Source: JAKALX01 sp964508715
GTDB lineage: Bacteria; Chloroflexota; Dehalococcoidia; Tepidiformales; Tepidiformaceae
Direction: 5' to 3'
DNA: 64,000 nucleotides
NCBI GenBank assembly: GCA_964508715.1
Contig: CAZDUX010000005.1
Coordinates: forward strand, 127,690 to 191,689
The stretch's first letter is position 1. Each line of letters starts with the position of its first letter. Shown one piece after another: positions 1-8,210 of this stretch. Below the pieces are notes generated by a model. That model searched no databases, was not told the DNA's origin, and saw only the letters and a program-made list of their open reading frames with translations. The position numbers and the translations under genes are program-made.

Positions 1-618
1 TGCGGCCTTCGCCTCGTCGCGCGCCTTCGTCACGTCCGCGATGACCTTATCCGTCGCCGCTTTCGAGTCCAACACCTTGCCTATCAGGTTCAACCCGTCG
101 ATGACCTGCTGATAGCTGTCCGCCCCCGCGAAGATGGTCGGCACGCCGAGCGCCTCGATCGCCGACTTCAACTGCGGCTGGGCATCGAACACCGAGTCCG
201 CAACGATCAGGTCCGGTTTCAGCGAAAGCACGGTCTCCATGCTTGGTTGGTAGGCGTTACCGATGCTCTTCGCACTCTTTGCCGCCTCCGGATAGGTCGC
301 TGTTTCGGTTCGCCCGACGACACTGCCCCCGGCCGCGTACACAAGTTCGGTTGCCGTCGGACTCATCGCCACGATCGTCTTTGGCTTCGCCTTGATCTCG
401 ACTTCCCGGCCGAGCAGGTCCTTCACCTTCAACGGGTACGACGTCGCTGCCTGTGTCGTGGTACTGGCCGGCGAACCGGTGGTCGTCGCAGCCGGCACGA
501 CCGTGGTTGCCGTTGCCGTAGTGGTCGAAGTTGAATCGTCGTCGCCGCAGGCGGCGGTGGCGATGCTCAGCGCCGCCGCGCCAAGCATCAGGAGGACGGG
601 AATCCGTCGTATACGCAT
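1..618 (-). CDS. Periplasmic-binding lipoprotein of a cobalamin/Fe-siderophore ABC transporter (partial)
   Basis: The gene starts at the ATG at 618 and runs off the left edge, so only the first 206 codons are visible. The N-terminus (MRIRRIPVLL...) is a lipoprotein signal ending in a TAAC lipobox, followed by a Thr/Ala-rich linker. From about residue 60 it reads as a BtuF/FhuD-type fold (PF01497): a 'VKDLLGREVEIKAKP' opening, then a 'VAMSPTATELVYAAGG' segment and 'METVLSLKPDLIVAD'. The family delivers B12 or ferric siderophores to a BtuCD-like importer. Permease and ATPase genes would be expected beyond the left edge. Substrate is not decidable from this part; a B12 role would fit the B12-dependent mutase at 22979-24643. 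Confidence 0.85.
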   Translation of the reverse strand, partial: MRIRRIPVLLMLGAAALSIATAACGDDDSTSTTTATATTVVPAATTTGSPASTTTQAATSYPLKVKDLLGREVEIKAKPKTIVAMSPTATELVYAAGGSVVGRTETATYPEAAKSAKSIGNAYQPSMETVLSLKPDLIVADSVFDAQPQLKSAIEALGVPTIFAGADSYQQVIDGLNLIGKVLDSKAATDKVIADVTKARDEAKAA

Positions 619-731
619 GAAACTCTCAATCCTGTCAGGAGTTCTCGGAGCTACGTGAGCAATGCGAGATTTACAGTAGTATATCGAGGATCATACCGCT
701 ACACGGAAGCTCTCCGCAGCGGCAAATTCTG

Positions 732-1481
732 ATGTATCGAAGAGAGCCGCACCCGGTGCAAGACGCTATCTATGACATCCCTGTTCTGACGACCATCATT
801 TCCGCGGCCTTCGCTTCCATCGTCTTCCGGCGGTGGCGGGCCAAACCCGCTTCCACCCACCTTCTCTGGTGGGCCATCGGTATCTTCGTTTATGGCCTGG
901 GTACGTTTGCCGAGGCGTTCACCGCCCTCTTCGGCTGGCACGAGCCCATCTTCAGGCTCTGGTACATCGTTGGTGCGCTCCTTGGCGGAGCCCCCCTCGC
1001 CCAGGGGACAGCCTACCTCCTCTTGCCAAAGAAGACTGCCACGCACCTCGCCATCGGCTTCGTCATCGCCGCTGCCATCTGCTCCGTATTCGTGCTCGTC
1101 TCACCCGTCGACGCCTCCCTCGCTCACGATAAGAAGCTCACCGGTGACGTTCTGGAATGGACATGGGTTCGTGCCTTCGCCCCATTCCTCAACCTGTATG
1201 CGTTTGTCTTCCTTGTCGGTGGTGCAGTCTACTCCGCGTACAAGTACCACGAAGACCGCGAGAACCGCCGCATGATGGCGAATATCTTCATCGCTGTCGG
1301 AGCTCTTCTCCCCGGTATCGGCGGCAGCTTCACCGTCTTCGGTTACACCGAGGTCCTCTATGTCACCGAGTTCGCGGGTATCGTCCTCATCTATGCCGGC
1401 TACCGCTTCAGCATCGCCGGCCGTCCCCCAAGCTCGAGGCCGCCCCTGCAGGCTCCGGCCCAGGCCACAATGCCAAATTAG
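732..1481 (+). CDS. Multi-pass membrane protein, function unknown
   Basis: The 249-residue product has about seven hydrophobic segments: roughly residues 15-30, 43-65, 76-98, 103-125, 145-167, 182-200 and 207-228. It ends in a Pro/Ala-rich cytoplasmic tail. I do not recognise a family or a catalytic motif. The ATG at 732 lacks an obvious Shine-Dalgarno sequence; a GTG eight codons in (just before 'QDAIYDIP') is an alternative start. It is divergent from the binding lipoprotein at 1-618 and shares a 113-bp promoter region with it, so co-regulation is possible but not shown. Confidence 0.7.
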   Translation: MYRREPHPVQDAIYDIPVLTTIISAAFASIVFRRWRAKPASTHLLWWAIGIFVYGLGTFAEAFTALFGWHEPIFRLWYIVGALLGGAPLAQGTAYLLLPKKTATHLAIGFVIAAAICSVFVLVSPVDASLAHDKKLTGDVLEWTWVRAFAPFLNLYAFVFLVGGAVYSAYKYHEDRENRRMMANIFIAVGALLPGIGGSFTVFGYTEVLYVTEFAGIVLIYAGYRFSIAGRPPSSRPPLQAPAQATMPN

Positions 1482-1564
1482 CGCGTTCACGTGCCAATGC
1501 CCTTGCGCTCGTTGCGGTTCGTCGTGTCCCATAGCATTCAGCCTTCAGCACCCAGGGACTCAAC

Positions 1565-2122
1565 ATGACCCATCCCAATCTTCCCGACCTCCCCGGCAAA
1601 CCGAAAGAACTGGATCCCAAAGAGCGGGCCATGCTCGCTCTCTCCTATGGCGTCCACGTGATCGGTTCGCGCGCCGCCGACGATACCCTCAACGCCATGC
1701 TCGCCGACTGGGTCATGCAGGTTTCCTTCAAACCCCGGCTCGTAGCCGTCGCTATTGAGAATGATGCCCGCACCCTGCGGTTCATCCGCGAGACCAATGT
1801 CTTCAGCGTCAACCTCCTCCACCAGAAGGACGGCAACATCATCGCCCGCCAGGTCGTCATGCCTTCAGAGGGCTCGAAGATCAGGGGTCGCACGGGCGAC
1901 GCCACGAAGACGGTCGATAAGCTCGCAGCCCTCGATTACAGCATCCACGAAAATGGCTGCCCCATCCTCGCTGACGCGCTTGGCTGGTTCACCTGTGACG
2001 CGATGCAGTTCGTCACGACCGGCGACCACACCATCGTTGTCGGTGAAGTGACCGATGCCGCCATCCTTCGCTCGGGCGAGATGCTCATCGAACGCGAGTT
2101 AGGCTGGGAGTACGCGGGATAG
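1565..2122 (+). CDS. Flavin reductase-like protein (FMN-binding split barrel)
   Basis: The 185-residue protein has the flavin_reduct fold (PF01613). The segment 'YGVHVIGSR' near residues 29-37 is followed by 'WVMQVSFKPRLVAVAIENDARTL' and 'FSVNLLHQKDG', the usual FMN-binding strand pattern. It probably reduces FMN with NAD(P)H or serves as the reductase of a two-component monooxygenase, but no monooxygenase partner lies nearby. The stop is followed one base later by the reading frame that leads into the PstS-like gene, so the two may be co-transcribed. Confidence 0.85.
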   Translation: MTHPNLPDLPGKPKELDPKERAMLALSYGVHVIGSRAADDTLNAMLADWVMQVSFKPRLVAVAIENDARTLRFIRETNVFSVNLLHQKDGNIIARQVVMPSEGSKIRGRTGDATKTVDKLAALDYSIHENGCPILADALGWFTCDAMQFVTTGDHTIVVGEVTDAAILRSGEMLIERELGWEYAG

Positions 2123-2171
2123 CTTGATCGCGCGCTTTGTTGGCACTGGCACGTGCCGTACCCTCGGATCC

Positions 2172-3281
2172 ATGCGTCATCGGCCCCGGTTGCCGGCCTT
2201 CGTCCTGGCTATCCTCTTCGGTCTTGGATGTGCTGCCTGTACACCAACTGTCTCAGCCCCACCTCTCCAGGGGCCCCTCACCACCACTTCCGGCAAGCAC
2301 GACAGGGCATCGATCGATGGCGCTGGCGCCACCTTCCCGGCCATCGTCTACCAGGCCTGGTTCTACGATTACAACCACAAGGTTGCGCCGGGTGTTCAGA
2401 TCAACTACCAGGCCATCGGGTCGGGTGGCGGCATCCAGCAGTTCATCGAAGGCGATATCGATTTCGGCGCCACCGATGCGCCCATGTCCGACTCCGATCT
2501 CCACAGGGCGCCCGATGCACAGCATCTTCCTACCGTCCTTGGCGCCGTTGTCCTTACGTACAACCTCCCCAACACCAGTGGCACGGTGCGCCTCGATGGG
2601 CCAACGGTTGCTGCCATCTACCTCGGCAAGGTGAAAACCTGGGACGACCCGGTAATCGCCAAACTGAATCCGGGCCTCCACCTCCCTGCCGAGACCATCC
2701 GTGTCGTCCAGCGCTCCGACGGTTCTGGCACCAGCTTCGTTTTCACGGAGTGGCTCTCGAAGGTCAGCCCCGACTGGGAGCACCGTGTTGGCGCCTCGAA
2801 GAGCCCCAACTGGCCCGTGGGTGTTGGCGGCCGCGGAAATGATGGCCTCGCCCAGGTCGTCAGGCAAACCCCGTTTGCCATCGGCTACGCCGACTTCAGC
2901 TACGCTGCCGCCCTGAAGCTTCCCGTGGCCGACATCAAGAACAGCTCCGGCAACTGGGTTACGCCCTCGCTCGATTCGATTTCAGCCGCTGCCACTGACC
3001 TCGATCTCCCTGCCGACTACCGCATCTCAATCACCAACCCGCCCGGGACCGGCGCCTATCCCATCTCCAGCTTCACCTTTCTCCTCCTCCGAAAGAGCCC
3101 GAAGAACTGCGAACTCACCACTGTCCTCCTGCGCATGCTCTGGTGGGCCTACCACGACCCGCTGGCCATCGAAGAGGCGCGATCCCTCCTCTACGCTCCG
3201 CTTCCCGCGCCCGTCCTTGCCCGCGTCGACGAGACCCTCCACTCGTTCAGTTGCAACGGAGAGCCACTCCTATCGCGATAA
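2172..3281 (+). CDS. pstS: PstS-like phosphate-binding lipoprotein
   Basis: I start at the ATG at 2172, which opens a lipoprotein signal (MRHRPRLPAFVLAILFGLGC); an ATT/ATG-type extension upstream to 2124 would place a non-signal stretch in front. The mature part has the PstS phosphate-binding elements: 'GAGATFPAIVYQAWF' near residue 55, 'INYQAIGSGGGIQQFIEGDIDFGATDAPM' spread over two strands, and 'RSDGSGTSFVFTEWL' near residue 190. The family captures phosphate for a PstCAB importer. No pstC, pstA, pstB or phoU is present in the window, so this is either an orphan copy or its partners lie elsewhere. The double-cysteine 'GCAAC' leaves two possible lipidation sites. Confidence 0.9.
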   Translation: MRHRPRLPAFVLAILFGLGCAACTPTVSAPPLQGPLTTTSGKHDRASIDGAGATFPAIVYQAWFYDYNHKVAPGVQINYQAIGSGGGIQQFIEGDIDFGATDAPMSDSDLHRAPDAQHLPTVLGAVVLTYNLPNTSGTVRLDGPTVAAIYLGKVKTWDDPVIAKLNPGLHLPAETIRVVQRSDGSGTSFVFTEWLSKVSPDWEHRVGASKSPNWPVGVGGRGNDGLAQVVRQTPFAIGYADFSYAAALKLPVADIKNSSGNWVTPSLDSISAAATDLDLPADYRISITNPPGTGAYPISSFTFLLLRKSPKNCELTTVLLRMLWWAYHDPLAIEEARSLLYAPLPAPVLARVDETLHSFSCNGEPLLSR

Positions 3282-3297
3282 CCGCTATCCTTGCTCA

Positions 3298-3729
3298 ATG
3301 GCAGAAACAGCACCAAATCGCGAACTCCCCGGCTGGATCGCCGCCCACATGAAGGCCTACCTCGAGAGCAATGGCGAGGATGGCCACATCTGGAACGGTG
3401 TTCCCACGCTCCTCCTCACCACCATCGGCCGAAAGTCCGGCCAGCCGCTCCAACTCCCGCTCATCTATGGTGAGGACAACGGCCGTTACCTCATCGTCGC
3501 CTCCAAGGGTGGCGCCCCGGACGCACCTTCCTGGTATAAGAACCTCGTCGCCAACCCCGACGTTCAGCTCCAGGTGAAAGCAGACCGTTTCACGGCCCGG
3601 GCCCGCACTGCCTCCGCTGACGAGAAGCCCGCCCTCTGGGAGAAAATGGCGAAGATCTTCCCCAGCTACAACGACTACCAGGCGAAGACGACGCGCGACA
3701 TCCCCGTCGTCATCCTCGAACGCGTGTAA
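3298..3729 (+). CDS. Deazaflavin-dependent nitroreductase-family protein
   Basis: The 143-residue product belongs to the F420/deazaflavin-dependent oxidoreductase family (DUF385, Ddn-like, PF04075). Family hallmarks are 'LLLTTIGRKSGQPLQLPLIYGEDNGRYLIVASKGG', split over two strands, and 'SWYKNLVANPDVQLQV'. These proteins reduce substrates with F420H2 or act as small cofactor-binding proteins. I start at the ATG at 3298 because the residues upstream overlap the pstS coding region in another frame. It follows pstS by 16 bases and is likely read from the same transcript. Confidence 0.88.
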   Translation: MAETAPNRELPGWIAAHMKAYLESNGEDGHIWNGVPTLLLTTIGRKSGQPLQLPLIYGEDNGRYLIVASKGGAPDAPSWYKNLVANPDVQLQVKADRFTARARTASADEKPALWEKMAKIFPSYNDYQAKTTRDIPVVILERV

Positions 3730-3828
3730 CCCCGGAGTTCACGTCGTCGAGACCATCGCCATCAGGAATAGTGGCTCGAATCCACAGGCCAGTGCGTTGC
3801 GGTGCGATCGGATATTGGTCGCACCGCA

Positions 3829-4503
3829 TCAGTAGAACGGCACGCGTCCTCGCTGCAGGATGTCGTTCGTCGCCGCGATCGTCAGCACCTTCGCCAGCCC
3901 GAGCCCGCGTGCATCACGGCGCACGTCGACACCGATCTCGTCCCGCCGCTCACCCTCGTTCCATATCCCCGCGACAGCCAATGGCTCGTTCGTATCGTCC
4001 ACGACCGCGAAGCCACGTTTCGTCCGCTCGATTCTGCTCGGTTCGGCCGCTTCGCCCAGCGCGTTATCGAACACGCCGGGATTGCGATAGCCGGCCATCC
4101 AGGCAACATCGACCACGATCAAGCGCAGCCGATCGGGCAGCTCGGGTGGGGAGATGTACTTTGCCAGCGCGAAACCCAGCGAGTTGCCATACGCTCGTGC
4201 GCCCTCGAATCCCTGCCGTCGTGCCTCCGCGGCCATCTCGGCCAGGAAAAACGGCTGCATCGCTCGGAAGTGCCTGTCCTTTGGTGCATGCTCTCTCACC
4301 CATTGCACCAGGCCCGCTTCGACTGAGGCGACGGTCCCCAGCCCGGCAGTCAGGAAGAGTGCGACGATCCGCTCCTTCGTCCCTTCCCGCATTGCAGCAA
4401 CAACCAGTTCCTCGCGTAGAAGGTCTGCCCGGCCAAACCCGTACTTCCGGCTCACATCGTCGAGCACCAGTTCGGACTGCTCCCGGAATAGCTCGGTCGT
4501 CAC
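3829..4503 (-). CDS. GNAT-family N-acetyltransferase-like protein
   Basis: I start at the GTG at 4503 because a GGGAGG ribosome-binding site precedes it by about five bases; an ATG at 4581 lies inside the 5' side of the neighbouring gene. The 224-residue product is helical at the N-terminus. Its C-terminal ~100 residues carry a GNAT-like core: 'GFAVVDDTNEPLAVAGIWNE', then 'EIGVDVRRDARGLGLAKVLTIAATNDILQRGRVPFY', where the R-x-x-G-L-G stretch matches the acetyl-CoA pyrophosphate loop. Substrate unknown. It lies 52 bases downstream of the acyl-CoA dehydrogenase on the same strand. Confidence 0.75.
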   Translation of the reverse strand: MTTELFREQSELVLDDVSRKYGFGRADLLREELVVAAMREGTKERIVALFLTAGLGTVASVEAGLVQWVREHAPKDRHFRAMQPFFLAEMAAEARRQGFEGARAYGNSLGFALAKYISPPELPDRLRLIVVDVAWMAGYRNPGVFDNALGEAAEPSRIERTKRGFAVVDDTNEPLAVAGIWNEGERRDEIGVDVRRDARGLGLAKVLTIAATNDILQRGRVPFY

Positions 4504-4555
4504 TGTCCCTCCCGCTGGAGGTACTATGGCACACCAGGCTCCCGCACTCGCGATC

Positions 4556-5719
4556 TCAGTCGCGCGGCAGCCCCAACCCACGAGTCGCGATGATGTTCCG
4601 CTGGATCTCGCTGGAGCCCGAGTAGATCGTCGGCGAAACCGCTGAGAGGTGCCCCTTCTCGATGATCCCGTCGAGCGGCACGTACTTCGATCCCGGTTCG
4701 AGCTGCCCGCTCAACCCGAGCAGGTTCACCCCGAAGTTCTCGATCTTCTGCCCCAGCTCCGTCGCCAGGATCTTGATGACCGATGCTTCGTAGTTCGCGA
4801 TCTTCCCCGATTCCTGCATCCACGCTGTCCGGTAGCTCAGCAAGCGGCCGGTCTCATTGGTGATCCAGAGGTCAGCCAGGTGGTGCCGCAAGACGTCGCG
4901 GTAGACGACACCCGGCATCGCCCGCAACGCGTCTGCCAGGTGCTCCAGCGTCCGCTGGTTCGCAGCGATCGAGGCAACGTTCGAGCGCTCGAAGTCGAGC
5001 AGCGTCATCGCCACGTACCAGCCGCTATTTTCCTCGCCCACCCGGTTCGCCACGGGCACTCGCACGTCCTCGAAGAACACCTCGTTGAACTCGTGGTAGC
5101 CGGCCATATTCACGAGGGGACGTACCGTGATCCCCGGCGTCTTCATGTCTACGAGCAGGAACGAGATCCCTTTGTGTTTCGGTGCGTTCGGGTCCGTTCG
5201 CACGAGCAGGAAGCACCAGTCGGCGTGGTGTGCACCGGTCGTCCAGATCTTCTGACCGTTGACCACATAGTCGTCGCCGTCACGCACGGCGCGGGTTTGC
5301 AGGCTCGCCAGGTCCGATCCAGCACCAGGCTCGCTGTATCCCTGGCACCAGATCACCTCGCCGCTCGTGATCCTGGGGAGGTGCTCCTTCTTCTGTGCAT
5401 CGCTCCCGTGCACGATGAGCGTCGGCCCGATCATCCCTACGTTGAATACCCGGCCGCCGTCCGGTGCGCCAGCGTACGAGAGCTCCTCGCTGAAGATCAT
5501 CTGCTTGATGTGCGACCATGCGAGACCGCCGTACTCCTTCGGCCATGCCGGTGCAATCCAGCCCTTTGCGGCCAGCTTCTGGATGAAGTCCATCTGCTCG
5601 TCCCAGTTCTCCTGGCTCGTCGGGCGTGCAGGTCCGGGCCCTGCGGCGATCGCGCCTTTCAGAAACGCGCGCACCTCCGCGCGAAGCTCATCGTGTTCCT
5701 GGGTGAACTTGAACTCCAT
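4556..5719 (-). CDS. Acyl-CoA dehydrogenase
   Basis: The 387-residue protein has full acyl-CoA dehydrogenase architecture. The N-terminal helical domain includes 'GWIAPAWPKEYGG' (about residues 53-65). The beta domain contains 'QGYSEPGAGSDLASLQTRA' (about 125-143) and 'VVNGQKIWTTGAHHADW'. The C-terminal helical domain ends with 'YSGSSEIQRNIIATRGLGLPRD', the usual FAD-binding SEIQR element. It oxidises an acyl-CoA to the enoyl-CoA and passes electrons to ETF. The sequence resembles the subfamily used for branched, aromatic or steroid side-chain acyl-CoAs, but substrate cannot be fixed. Several crotonases and CoA enzymes elsewhere in the window fit this chemistry. Confidence 0.95.
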   Translation of the reverse strand: MEFKFTQEHDELRAEVRAFLKGAIAAGPGPARPTSQENWDEQMDFIQKLAAKGWIAPAWPKEYGGLAWSHIKQMIFSEELSYAGAPDGGRVFNVGMIGPTLIVHGSDAQKKEHLPRITSGEVIWCQGYSEPGAGSDLASLQTRAVRDGDDYVVNGQKIWTTGAHHADWCFLLVRTDPNAPKHKGISFLLVDMKTPGITVRPLVNMAGYHEFNEVFFEDVRVPVANRVGEENSGWYVAMTLLDFERSNVASIAANQRTLEHLADALRAMPGVVYRDVLRHHLADLWITNETGRLLSYRTAWMQESGKIANYEASVIKILATELGQKIENFGVNLLGLSGQLEPGSKYVPLDGIIEKGHLSAVSPTIYSGSSEIQRNIIATRGLGLPRD

Positions 5720-5951
5720 GACAACTCACCTGCATTCGGTATCGCTCCGAGTGTATCGTGCCGCACTGGCACTGTCCGCTGATACCGATCATGTTCGCGC
5801 GTTGGGGAAGCGATCATAGAGCCTGGTTATCGGCGACCATCGGCACCCCGAAGTTCAAGTCCGGCACCACGGCCCCGCGTGTGCTGACGCGTCCATCATG
5901 CAAGACGCGTGGATGCTCGAACTCGAACCTCAGCCGGCTGCCCCGTAGGCC

Positions 5952-6452
5952 CTACCGGTAGTTCCCGAACTTCAGCTCGATACCGTAGTCCTGCCCTTTC
6001 AGGAACTGGATAACCTGCTGCAACTCGTCCCGGCTCGGCGCCGAGACCCGTACCGCGTCGCCCTGCACCTGCGCCTGTGCCTTCTTGAACTTCTGATCTT
6101 TGATCTCCTTCACGATCTTCTTCGCCACCTCGCTCTCGATACCCTGCTTGAGCGTCGTCACCTGCCGGATAGTCCCGCCTGACGCCTTCTCGGGTTCGCC
6201 CCTGGCGAGGTTCTTTATCGGCACGTTCCGCGCGATGAACCGCTGGTTCAGCACCTGCCAGATAGCCTCGAGCTTGTACTCGTCGGCCGTGTGAATCGTG
6301 ATCTTCGCATTCGGGCGGTCGTACTCGATCTCAGCGAGCACGTTCTTGAAGTCGAACCGTGTCGAGATCTCCTTGCGCGCCTGGTTCAGGGCGTTGTCGA
6401 CCTCCTGCAGGTCGGCCCCCGTCGTCACATCGAATGATTCGTCCTTCGCCAT
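5952..6452 (-). CDS. yajQ: YajQ-family nucleotide-binding protein (DUF520)
   Basis: The 166-residue product matches YajQ over its whole length. It opens with 'ESFDVTTGADLQEVDNALNQARKEISTRFDFK', written here as three consecutive family blocks, and ends with 'SRDELQQVIQFLKGQDYGIELKFGNYR'. The family has two ferredoxin-like RNP folds; some members bind cyclic di-GMP or act as chaperone-like RNA binders. It lies 43 bases downstream of the RfbC gene on the same strand and may be transcribed with the sugar cluster, although the link is probably not functional. Confidence 0.95.
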   Translation of the reverse strand: MAKDESFDVTTGADLQEVDNALNQARKEISTRFDFKNVLAEIEYDRPNAKITIHTADEYKLEAIWQVLNQRFIARNVPIKNLARGEPEKASGGTIRQVTTLKQGIESEVAKKIVKEIKDQKFKKAQAQVQGDAVRVSAPSRDELQQVIQFLKGQDYGIELKFGNYR

Positions 6453-6495
6453 CCCCGGATCCTACCGCTCCCAGATTCAAATCCCAAATCCAGGG

Positions 6496-7059
6496 TTAGC
6501 GAAATGCCGGCCGCTCCCGGTATGTGTTGAGGCTCATCCCCGCCTTGTCCCGTGCCGAAAGGATCGGATCGGAGAATGGCCACTCAACCCCGATCTCGGG
6601 GTCGTCCCATGCCACGGTCCCCTCCGAGGCGGGTGTGTAGTAGCCGGAGCATTTGTACTGCACGTCCGCCGAATCGCTCAGTGTCGCGAATGCATGCCCG
6701 AACCCCGCCGGGACCCAGATCTGGCGCATATTCTCGGCCGTCAACTCCACCGCCACCCACTGCCCGAACGTCGGCGAGTTCACCCGGAGATCGACCGCTA
6801 CGTCGAGAATCGCGCCTGCCGTGCAGCGCACCAGCTTCCCCATCGGCGCAGTCATATCCTGGTAATGGAAGCCTCGCAGTACCTTTTTCTCCGACCGCGA
6901 ATGGTTGTCCTGGACCATCTCGTCCGGGATCCCGTGTTCGGTATAACGCTCCCGGTGATACACCTCCATGAACATCCCCCGCTCGTCGCGAAAGAAGTCC
7001 GTATCGATGACCACCACGCCCTCGAGCTTCGTCTTCGTCACTCGGATATCCACCGCCAC
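6496..7059 (-). CDS. rfbC: dTDP-4-dehydrorhamnose 3,5-epimerase-like protein
   Basis: The 187-residue cupin has RfbC signatures: 'VVIDTDFFRDERGMFMEVYHRERY' split across the first strands, 'MVQDNHSRSEKKVLRGFHYQ' with the catalytic His in the H-Y-Q strand, and 'IWVPAGFGHAFATLSDSADVQYKCSGYY'. It epimerises C3 and C5 of dTDP-4-keto-6-deoxyglucose. Its start abuts the stop of the upstream epimerase gene with no spacer, so the two are translationally coupled. RfbA and RfbB are not in the window. Confidence 0.93.
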   Translation of the reverse strand: MAVDIRVTKTKLEGVVVIDTDFFRDERGMFMEVYHRERYTEHGIPDEMVQDNHSRSEKKVLRGFHYQDMTAPMGKLVRCTAGAILDVAVDLRVNSPTFGQWVAVELTAENMRQIWVPAGFGHAFATLSDSADVQYKCSGYYTPASEGTVAWDDPEIGVEWPFSDPILSARDKAGMSLNTYRERPAFR

Positions 7060-8100
7060 CTACTCCTCGTCCACCGGCTCGAAGATGTTTGGCATCGCCT
7101 GGTATGCGGGCCGTACGGTCTCCAGCAACTCCATCCACGCGATGTTGTAGAACCGCGGATGCCCAAGCTGCTCAATCGGCGTCTTCCCATATATCCCGAC
7201 CAGTTTCTCCACCGCCTGTGCCGGTGTCGTCGGACACGTGACGCCGAGCCGCTCACGCAGCTTCGCACCCGTGCACCGGTAGTTCCGGACGATATTTGGT
7301 AGCGGGCCATCTTCGAGGGCCACTGGCTTTCCCAGCTTCACGAGTGCCGCTGCCACCACCTCCGCCAACTCGCGCACCTGGTAGTTCTCGCCAACGACGT
7401 TGAATGTCTGGCCCGCCACCATCTCGGCCGGCGCCTCCAGGCAGGCAACATGTGCCTCGGCCAGGTCGTCCACGTTCACCAATGGCCGCCACATCCTGCC
7501 CCCGCCGTGGAGGATGAGCCGCTGCCGCACAAGAGCGTCCTTCACGAAGGCATTCACCACCAGGTCGAACCGCATCCGCGGGCTCGCCCCGAAGACTGTC
7601 GCCTGCCGCAGTACCACGGGCTCGAACCCGCCACCCGCGAGCGACATCAACGCCTCTTCCGAGTACCGCTTCGAGGTCGCATATGCACCGCGCGGATGGA
7701 GTTCTGCCTCCTCGTCGAGCAACTCCTCACCCCGGTCGATGCCGTCATAGAGCGAACATGAACTGCCGAAGACCAGCCGCCGCACGCCAGCCACCCTGCA
7801 GAGGCTGGCGATCGTCTCGGTCGCTACCGCATTCATCTGCCAGTTGGCGTCCGGGCTGTACTCCGCTGTGGGATCGTTCGAAAAGCCCGAGAGGTGGTCG
7901 ACTGCGTCGATGCCATCGAGTACACCCTCGGGCATCCGCCGGACGTCGGCGTTCACCAGTTCCACGCCGGGTTCGTTCGCGTACGATGGCAGCCCCCAGA
8001 ACATGCGGTCCAGCACCCGGACCTCATGCCCGCGGGCCAACAGCCTGGGGACCAGTACGTGGCCAATGTAGCCGGCGCCGCCGGTTACAAGGATGCGCAT
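7060..8100 (-). CDS. NAD-dependent sugar epimerase/dehydratase (extended SDR)
   Basis: The 346-residue protein begins with the Rossmann motif 'MRILVTGGAGYIGHVLVPRLLARGHEV'-type GxxGxxG (residues 7-13). It carries a 'GSSCSLYDG' strand and a Y-A-T-S-K catalytic pair near residue 145, both typical of extended SDR nucleotide-sugar enzymes. A loop reading 'FSNDPTAEYSP' is characteristic of a subgroup of uncharacterised Chloroflexota/actinobacterial epimerases. It sits between RfbD and RfbC in a leftward cluster, so a nucleotide-deoxysugar substrate is likely. It is not a clear RfbB (4,6-dehydratase): I do not see the TDE motif. Confidence 0.9.
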   Translation of the reverse strand: MRILVTGGAGYIGHVLVPRLLARGHEVRVLDRMFWGLPSYANEPGVELVNADVRRMPEGVLDGIDAVDHLSGFSNDPTAEYSPDANWQMNAVATETIASLCRVAGVRRLVFGSSCSLYDGIDRGEELLDEEAELHPRGAYATSKRYSEEALMSLAGGGFEPVVLRQATVFGASPRMRFDLVVNAFVKDALVRQRLILHGGGRMWRPLVNVDDLAEAHVACLEAPAEMVAGQTFNVVGENYQVRELAEVVAAALVKLGKPVALEDGPLPNIVRNYRCTGAKLRERLGVTCPTTPAQAVEKLVGIYGKTPIEQLGHPRFYNIAWMELLETVRPAYQAMPNIFEPVDEE

Positions 8101-8210
8101 GCGCTCGCTCCGGCCCTAGCGTGGGCGTTGGGGCGCATCGTAGCGGCCCGTTCGCTATCGCGACAATTGCGGGAGGTCCCCTGTCGAATCCGGATCCGCC
8201 CGGTCCAGGG

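Noticed and set aside
619..731. Possible cobalamin riboswitch before the BtuF-like gene
   Set aside because: The divergent gap is only 113 bases, too short for the aptamer, and the B12-box consensus is not seen.
5817..5951. In-frame continuation after the yajQ stop codon, about 45 codons
   Set aside because: It has a plausible amino-acid mix but no start codon with a ribosome-binding site and no known extended YajQ; readthrough cannot be supported.
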